Positions 13,049-17,726 of a stretch of DNA of 17,726 nucleotides are shown in pieces. A program made the position numbers and the translations under genes. Position 1 is the first letter of the stretch; every line of letters starts with the position of its first letter. The DNA is from JANFXS01 sp022791155 (GTDB lineage Bacteria > Bacillota > Clostridia > Lachnospirales > Anaerotignaceae): NCBI GenBank assembly GCA_949743895.1, contig CATJUX010000070.1:1-17726 (forward strand). The letters are read 5' to 3'. Under the pieces are notes generated by a model, which saw only the letters and a list, made by a program, of their open reading frames with translations, made no database searches and was not told where the DNA came from.

Positions 13049-13672
13049 TCAGTCAAAAATTATAAAAACTCTGTTCTTGTTTGCTGGTGAAACCTTTATT
13101 GTCACTTTTTCAACGTCATTATACACATAATCATAAAGCTTCCTTTCTTTAAGCGATGCCAGAAATTCATCTTTATGCTTTACAAAATTTAAGGCTCCAT
13201 TATTATATCTGTAGTAGTTGAAATATATATTGCAAATCATATCTTTTTCTGTCATTTGTCTAATGTCATAATATTGGCCTCCATTGTCCTGATATATCAC
13301 TTCGCCATTATATCCATTATAGCTTTCATAATATTCCATGTTCTCATAAAATCCGTTGTCTACTGAAATTTCCGGCACAACTCCGCTTCCGTTGACTTCC
13401 GCTTCAATGACAATTTCTTCATCGCTCAATGAGTCGTCAACCTCAACCTTCATATTTTCACCTGTGTAATAACGCGACATGGTAAAATAGTAATTTTCTT
13501 TTGTATCGTCAATTTTAAGCGCCATTGTTTTTGTTTCAGTGCCATTTTCAGTAATGTTTTTCTTTCCTCCATATTCAAACGTCGAAATTTCAGCAAATGT
13601 AACTCCACAGCCAACTCCAATCAAAACAAGACCAATCAAAAACCCAAAAAACAATTTCTTTTGAAAAGCCAT
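13049..13672 (-). CDS. Membrane-anchored hypothetical protein of the padR-HAAS operon
   Basis: A 207-residue protein with one N-terminal membrane segment (about 8-27, LFFGFLIGLVLIGVGCGVTF) and a mostly beta-rich, Tyr/Asn/Glu-rich outer part. The start of the outer part (FAEISTFEYGG) resembles the membrane-proximal segment of the DUF4097-type putative adhesins that usually end padR-HAAS operons. I do not see the repeated beta-helix pattern of that domain, so it stays hypothetical. Its ATG lies 3 bp after the HAAS gene stop, and GGAGG eight bases before the ATG lies inside the end of that gene, implying coupled translation. The operon terminator follows. Location is probably the outer face of the cytoplasmic membrane. 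Confidence 0.78.
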   Translation of the reverse strand: MAFQKKLFFGFLIGLVLIGVGCGVTFAEISTFEYGGKKNITENGTETKTMALKIDDTKENYYFTMSRYYTGENMKVEVDDSLSDEEIVIEAEVNGSGVVPEISVDNGFYENMEYYESYNGYNGEVIYQDNGGQYYDIRQMTEKDMICNIYFNYYRYNNGALNFVKHKDEFLASLKERKLYDYVYNDVEKVTIKVSPANKNRVFIIFD

Positions 13673-13675
13673 TCT

Positions 13676-14608
13676 TCACGCCTCCCTGTTTTTCATAATC
13701 AAATCCCAAACAAACCATATGAAAGTTACACCGCACACAACGGCTCCCAAATCTATCATGGCAATTCCAATGACAGGATAACCCATAAAACACATAACAA
13801 CCAAAAGCCCAAGCCCTATCACAGCAAAAAACAACATTCCGGCAATCGGAAGCAAAAAAAAGAATATAACAAACAGCTTAAGCATGAAAATTAAAAATCC
13901 AAGTATTTTTTCTATCAAATGCAGTTCCATTTTCCGCCCCTCTCTTTTTTCGGCACATTCCTCTTTTTTTAGCTTAATTTTGCTGACATCAATTTTGGGA
14001 AGCTTGATTTTGTTCACTGAACCTTCGCCGTTTTCACAAGCCTCACTTTTCTCTTTTGCATTCGAAGTGTATGCATATAAAATGGTCACGCTCAATATTA
14101 TGAACATTATGTTAAACACAATAAAAACAACAAACCAAACTATTCCTGACATATAATAAGGAAAAATTTCACTTATAAAATCTGACATGTGGAATATAAC
14201 AGCTGTCGAAAAAACATACAAAACAAAAATCCCAAAAACCAAAAGTGTAAATTTTATAAGAAAAGAAGGATTTTTATATGGTATGCTTTTAATGAGCAGA
14301 TTCAACCGTTCCAATGTGTCTCCCAATATGGAGCCCAAATTCGAAAAAATTCCAGACACCTTCCTTGTGATCTCTTCACTGTCAATGTGGCTTCTGTTGA
14401 AGTTTGGGTTCAAGTTATAAGCCTCAAGTATCTCCGAAACAAGCTCATCAAAATCCCCAAAATCTTTAATTGTTTCTTCCTCGCTCATCCCGCTTTCAAC
14501 TCTCATGTCAATATGCTGTGAGTATTCATTCAATATGTCGGCTCTTTCCTTTTCATTCAACACCTGAAGGCGCTTTCCCAAAGTATGCAAAAATTCCGCC
14601 TTATTCAT
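13676..14608 (-). CDS. HAAS-domain (DUF1700-like) membrane protein
   Basis: A 310-residue membrane protein. Residues 1-75 are the HAAS (DUF1700) helical domain: MNKAEFLHTLGKRLQVL, ILNEYSQHIDMRVESGMSEE and IKDFGDFDELVSEIL. Two membrane spans follow (about 120-145 and 150-185), a basic cytoplasmic loop, and a hydrophobic block of about four spans to the C-terminus. HAAS proteins are thought to partner PadR-family regulators in a membrane signalling pair. The start is ATG at 14608, nine bases after AAGGAGT. The in-frame GTG at 14617 abuts that site and cannot use it. The gene overlaps the padR stop by 8 nt and runs into the next gene with a 3-bp gap, so all three are one operon. Confidence 0.88.
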   Translation of the reverse strand: MNKAEFLHTLGKRLQVLNEKERADILNEYSQHIDMRVESGMSEEETIKDFGDFDELVSEILEAYNLNPNFNRSHIDSEEITRKVSGIFSNLGSILGDTLERLNLLIKSIPYKNPSFLIKFTLLVFGIFVLYVFSTAVIFHMSDFISEIFPYYMSGIVWFVVFIVFNIMFIILSVTILYAYTSNAKEKSEACENGEGSVNKIKLPKIDVSKIKLKKEECAEKREGRKMELHLIEKILGFLIFMLKLFVIFFFLLPIAGMLFFAVIGLGLLVVMCFMGYPVIGIAMIDLGAVVCGVTFIWFVWDLIMKNREA

Positions 14609-14930
14609 TTTTTTCACACTCCTTAATGAAATTGTTCACTCTGTCCGAAAAATCCTGCCATTCGTTTTTGAGATTATCTTTATAAAGCAGTCCTGCTGCC
14701 GTCAAATGGTAGTATTTTCTGGGTGGCCCTTCTGAGGATTCTTTTAGATATGTTTCAAAATAATGCTCATTGGTCAGGCGTTTCAAGAGAGGATAAATTG
14801 TGCCCTCATTCACGTCAATCACTTTTGAAACTTCACTCACCAGCTCATAGCCATACATGTCACGGCTTGTAACCGACATAAGCACAATCAGTTCCAACAC
14901 GCCTTTTTTAAACTGTGCGTTCAAATCCAT
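14601..14930 (-). CDS. PadR-family transcriptional regulator
   Basis: A 109-residue winged-helix repressor. The PadR signature is clear: FKKGVLELIVLMSV (helix 1), MYGYELVSEVSKVIDVNEGT (helices 2-3), IYPLLKRLTNEHYFETYL, and the wing GPPRKYYHLTAAG, then the C-terminal dimer helix. It is the first gene of padR-HAAS-membrane protein and probably represses its own operon. ATG 14930 follows AAGG by six bases; the adjacent GTG at 14933 is less likely. The promoter upstream has TTGACA inside a GTACT/AGTAC inverted repeat, a fitting operator position. Family and operon role are well supported; the signal is unknown. Confidence 0.94.
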   Translation of the reverse strand: MDLNAQFKKGVLELIVLMSVTSRDMYGYELVSEVSKVIDVNEGTIYPLLKRLTNEHYFETYLKESSEGPPRKYYHLTAAGLLYKDNLKNEWQDFSDRVNNFIKECEKNE

Positions 14931-14946
14931 CACCTGCCTTGCTATA

Positions 14947-14979
14947 ATATTATATTATGTACTATGCAATGTCAAGTAC
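14947..14979 (-). promoter_or_regulatory. Promoter and candidate PadR operator
   Basis: Minus-strand TTGACA (14970-14975) with TAATAT 17 bp downstream (or TATAAT at 15 bp). The -35 sits inside an inverted repeat GTACT-11-AGTAC (14959-14979). A dimer bound there would cover the -35. Operator identity is inferred from position only. Confidence 0.55.
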
Positions 14980-15053
14980 TCAAAGAACTTTAATAGCCGG
15001 GTAAGATTTTTTTAAGAAAATTGTAAAAAATCCAACGTCGCATGGCAAAACTA

Positions 15054-15062
15054 TGATATAAT
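15054..15062 (+). promoter_or_regulatory. Extended -10 promoter of the DUF1292 gene
   Basis: TGATATAAT at 15054-15062 is an extended -10; no good -35 is present at 16-18 bp. The start would be near 15069, which leaves a leader of about 200 nt before the ATG at 15269. The leader holds a GAAGCT-3-AGCTTC hairpin (15196-15210) but no riboswitch motif I recognise. Confidence 0.5.
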
Positions 15063-15268
15063 AAATTATAAAATTGATTGGCGGATCAAAAGTTTGCGAA
15101 AAATTCAGCTTTTTTGACAAACATTTCTTGTTTTTCACACATGGCAAAAATGTTTTCAGTTGTTCCGCCGCATTAACAAGCTTTGCACTCGCAAGGAAGC
15201 TTCAAGCTTCTCATTCCGGCAAACAAAATGGCAATTTTCAAAAAATTAATTTTAAGGAGGACTTCACA

Positions 15269-15577
15269 ATGGACATTGACAATCTCAATTGCAATTGCGA
15301 CCACGAACATGATGAAATGGAAACAATGACTCTGACCCTTGATGACGACACCGAGCTTGAATGCGGAATTATAGGCGTGTTTGAAGTTGAAGACAAAGAA
15401 TATATAGCACTTTTGCCTGTTGATGATGAAACAGTATTAATTTATGAGTATAGCGAAAATGGTGAAGAAATCGAACTTGGGCTAATCGAAGATGACAGTG
15501 TTTTCGAAAAAGTGAGCAACACATTTTATGATCTTTGGGAAGAAGAAGACAGTGAAGAATTAGAGGAAACCGAATAA
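15269..15577 (+). CDS. DUF1292 (YrzB-like) acidic small protein
   Basis: A 102-residue, very acidic cytosolic protein. After a short N-terminus with Cys and His (NCNCDHEHDE), the DUF1292 core reads TLTLDDDTELECGIIGVFEV, DKEYIALLPVDDETVLIYEY and IELGLIEDDSVFEKVSNTFYDL, followed by a Glu-rich tail. The family is widespread in Firmicutes, usually beside ruvX (yrrK) and yrzL, with no defined function. Here it stands alone. AAGGAGG at 15254-15260, eight bases before the ATG, overrides a longer in-frame extension to 15074 that has no ribosome binding site and would cover the leader. A strong terminator follows. Confidence 0.92.
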   Translation: MDIDNLNCNCDHEHDEMETMTLTLDDDTELECGIIGVFEVEDKEYIALLPVDDETVLIYEYSENGEEIELGLIEDDSVFEKVSNTFYDLWEEEDSEELEETE

Positions 15578-15586
15578 ACCAAACAA

Positions 15587-15626
15587 AATCCCCTTCACAT
15601 TTTTTGGAAGGGGATTCAGTTTTTAT
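15587..15626. terminator. Bidirectional terminator between DUF1292 and fbp
   Basis: AATCCCCTT (15587-15595) pairs with AAGGGGATT (15608-15616), followed on the plus strand by CAGTTTTTATATTG and on the minus strand by TTGTTTGG. The two flanking genes converge here. Confidence 0.85.
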
Positions 15627-15639
15627 ATTGTTTTTATAT

Positions 15640-17622
15640 TCAGTTATTTTCTTTTATAATGCCCTGATGATATGCATCCAAAAGTTTTTCAAGCTCACAT
15701 ATATTGCTTTTGAGCTCAACTCCTATGTCTGTGTTTGAAACTCTTATTCTCTGCTGTGAATATTGCAGGGCAACTGTTGATGAAAGTATGTCCTTTTCTT
15801 CCGCAATGGCTTTTTCAGTGCTTTCAAATGGCTCATGGCTAACAAGCACAAGCCCGTGTGAGTTGTATATGAGTGTATATCCCGCAATTCCTGTGACTTT
15901 TTGATATGCCTTTGCAAAACCGCCGTCGATGACAAAAAGCCTTCCATTGGCCTTTATGGGGCTTTCTCCCTTTGAAACTTTAACGGGAACGTGGCCGTTT
16001 ATAATATGGCTCTTTTCCGGCTCCATGCCAAAATCCCTCAAAATCATTCTGCATGTGTCTTCATTGTTTCTTAGTGTATAAAAAGGATTTTTAACTTCCT
16101 CATGAGATTCCTTGTCATCAATGAAATATCTTTCAAATGTGGTCATCTTTTTCTTGCCAAAAAGAGGTGAGTTCTCGCCACACCACAAATACCATATCAA
16201 ATCCATGCATATGCGCTTTCCACTGGTGTGCGGTTTGTTGAAATAGCCCTCTCTCACAGCTCTGTCAACATAGTCAAAATATTGCTTGCCCTTAACTCTT
16301 TCTCCTCTGAAAACAATCTCTTTCAGTGTTCCGTCGTTGTTCATTGGAACACAGCCGTGGAACATAAGATTTGAGTTGAATTTTTTGTATAACGAGCCTG
16401 CGCTATACAAAAATCTCACATGCTCCTGAAGCTTTTCACTGTTGACAAATGAGAACTTTATTTTGTCCATAACAATTTGTTCTTCTTCTGTGAGCTCATA
16501 AGGATTTTTGGGGTCGATTGTTGGGAAGTTTTTGTCATTAAGCTTATATTCCTTCCCCTCAATCAAAACAGTTCCCTTTTCGGTGTCAATGGTTCCAAGG
16601 AAAAGACGATTTTCCATTTTGAATTCAGGATTGCGCATTATTATTTTTGCTTCTTCCTTAAACTGCATGATTGAAATTGCCTTGTGCATTTTCGCAATCA
16701 GCCTTGCATCTTTGTCGGCCATGATCTCATCGGGAGGAATTTTGGGCATGAAATTTTCGCATGGATCATCGCCATAAACCTCAAGGGCAAAGGTTGCCAA
16801 TGGTATGAGATTGATTCCATAATCCTCCTCAATTGTGTCAAGGTTGGCATACCTTGCCTGAATTCTGACAACATTGCATATAAGCGCCTGACAACCGGCC
16901 GCCGCTCCCATCCAGCTTATGTCATGGTTTCCCCATTGTATGTCAACACAGTGATATTTTTGTATCAAATCCATAATTTTTGCGGCATTTGGGCCTCTGT
17001 CATATATGTCGCCAATTATGTGAAGCTGGTCTATGGCAAGACGCTGAATTAGGTTTGAAATTGAAATGATAAATCTGTCCGCCTGATAAAGACGTATTAT
17101 TGTTTCTATAATTTCATTGAAATACATTTGTTTGTTTGCATCGCTTCGATCTTCGTGAAGAAGTTCTTCAATTATGTATGCAAATTCCTTTGGCAATGCC
17201 TTTCTAACTTTTGAACGGCTATATTTTGAGCCCAAAATTTTGCAGATGGTGACAAGCCTGTAGAGTGTAATTTTATACCAATCGAAAATTTCGTCTTTTT
17301 CTTCTTTTTTGACTTCTTCAAGCTTCTGTTCAGGATAATATATCAATGTGGCAAGAGCCTTTTTCTCGCTCTCACGCATTTCTGTTCCAAAAATTTCGCT
17401 TATATGGTTTTTTATAACCCCTGAGGCGTTTTTCAAAACATGGTTGAAAGATTCATATTCACCATGAACATCACTCACAAAGTGTTCTGTGCCCTTTGGA
17501 AGATTCAATATCGCCTGAAGATTGATTATTTCAGCACTGGCGCTGTTTATGTCAGGATACTTCTTCGAAAGGAGCTGCAAATATTTTAATTCTTCTCTTG
17601 TAAAGCTGTCTAAATCATTCAT
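15640..17622 (-). CDS. fbp: Fructose-1,6-bisphosphatase class III
   Basis: Removes the C1 phosphate of fructose 1,6-bisphosphate, the committed gluconeogenic step. Class III enzymes are unrelated to classes I and II, belong to the calcineurin-like metallophosphoesterases and are typical of Firmicutes. The 660-residue length fits (usual 640-670). Metal-site motifs are in order: FVSDVHGEYESF (D51, H53), GDIYDRG (204-210) and WGNHDISW (230-237), with HIINGHVPVKVSKGE near the C-terminal part. The start is ATG 17622, behind AAGGGGG with a six-base spacer; the frame extends 16 codons further but has no ribosome site there. The leader can form alternative hairpins (17659-17693). A terminator shared with the DUF1292 gene ends it. 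Cytosolic; no defects seen. Confidence 0.96.
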   Translation of the reverse strand: MNDLDSFTREELKYLQLLSKKYPDINSASAEIINLQAILNLPKGTEHFVSDVHGEYESFNHVLKNASGVIKNHISEIFGTEMRESEKKALATLIYYPEQKLEEVKKEEKDEIFDWYKITLYRLVTICKILGSKYSRSKVRKALPKEFAYIIEELLHEDRSDANKQMYFNEIIETIIRLYQADRFIISISNLIQRLAIDQLHIIGDIYDRGPNAAKIMDLIQKYHCVDIQWGNHDISWMGAAAGCQALICNVVRIQARYANLDTIEEDYGINLIPLATFALEVYGDDPCENFMPKIPPDEIMADKDARLIAKMHKAISIMQFKEEAKIIMRNPEFKMENRLFLGTIDTEKGTVLIEGKEYKLNDKNFPTIDPKNPYELTEEEQIVMDKIKFSFVNSEKLQEHVRFLYSAGSLYKKFNSNLMFHGCVPMNNDGTLKEIVFRGERVKGKQYFDYVDRAVREGYFNKPHTSGKRICMDLIWYLWCGENSPLFGKKKMTTFERYFIDDKESHEEVKNPFYTLRNNEDTCRMILRDFGMEPEKSHIINGHVPVKVSKGESPIKANGRLFVIDGGFAKAYQKVTGIAGYTLIYNSHGLVLVSHEPFESTEKAIAEEKDILSSTVALQYSQQRIRVSNTDIGVELKSNICELEKLLDAYHQGIIKENN

Positions 17623-17658
17623 AATAAACCCCCTTGAACTTTCAGTTAACCTTTTTTC

Positions 17659-17693
17659 AGCCGTTTTCAACGGCAGTGCCGCATTTAACGGCT
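17659..17693 (-). promoter_or_regulatory. Alternative hairpins in the fbp leader
   Basis: On the minus strand AGCCGTT (17687-17693) can pair with AACGGCT (17659-17665), enclosing an inner CGGC-ACT-GCCG hairpin. Alternatively the second GCCGTT (17669-17674) pairs with AACGGC across a GAA loop. The two folds share one strand and exclude each other. No U-run follows on the minus strand, so it is not a plain terminator. The fbp ribosome binding site lies about 25 nt downstream. Confidence 0.45.
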
Positions 17694-17726
17694 TTTCTGT
17701 TTATATAATAGATCGTTGTGGCCACA

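Noticed and set aside
15074..15268. N-terminal extension of the DUF1292 protein by 65 residues
   Set aside because: No ribosome binding site at its ATG, atypical composition, and AAGGAGG is ideally placed before ATG 15269.
17717..17726. Palindrome TGTGGCCACA at the window end
   Set aside because: Perfect 10-bp palindrome but cut by the window edge; whether it belongs to an operator or a longer hairpin cannot be judged.

Overview
The window looks like chromosomal DNA of a low-GC, endospore-forming, anaerobic Firmicute of the class Clostridia, possibly Lachnospirales-like (the order is a guess). The reasons are the strong AT bias, AAGGAGG-type ribosome binding sites, a SAM-I riboswitch on metK, a CotJC-like manganese catalase, a class III fructose-1,6-bisphosphatase, a PadR/HAAS operon, a two-cluster ferredoxin protein beside a Crp/Fnr regulator, and a FeoB-associated Cys-rich peptide. 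Almost all genes are on the minus strand; only the catalase, the Crp/Fnr regulator and a DUF1292 gene are on the plus strand.

Layout. 1-1246: the 5' part of metK (its 3' end is outside the window) behind a complete SAM-I riboswitch, intrinsic terminator and near-consensus promoter. 1265-2516: a 73-residue ferritin-like mini-protein divergent from a Mn catalase. 2520-4877: an acetyltransferase, then a DUF2974 alpha/beta hydrolase translationally coupled to a NimA-like flavin protein. 5086-7026: a secreted copper-amine-oxidase-N domain protein and a D-2-hydroxyacid dehydrogenase. 7236-7716: a decayed ilvD with a large internal deletion, two frameshifts and a stop. 8079-9280: a secreted SH3b(x3)-NlpC/P60 hydrolase with a perfect sigma-A promoter and two WalR-like boxes. 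9480-9732: a gene-free stretch with its own extended -10 promoter, a 24-nt direct repeat and strong hairpin potential, a candidate structured RNA or dispersed repeat. 10027-12549: an orphan NMT1/SsuA-like binding lipoprotein behind a ferredoxin-type protein, divergent from a Crp/Fnr regulator across a 14-bp perfect palindrome. 12790-12909: a 39-residue FeoB-associated Cys-rich membrane peptide. 13049-14930: a padR-HAAS-membrane protein operon. 15269-15577: a DUF1292 gene with a 200-nt leader. 15640-17622: fbp (class III) with a hairpin-rich leader.

How the genes relate. Most are small independent transcription units separated by good intrinsic terminators, mixing housekeeping functions (SAM synthesis, gluconeogenesis) with stress, redox and envelope genes. 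The best leads for something undescribed are the transcribed-looking repeat region at 9480-9732, the Crp/Fnr-ferredoxin-binding protein cluster with its shared palindrome, and the WalR-like boxes at the cell-wall hydrolase. No complete mobile element, CRISPR array, tRNA or rRNA was seen.
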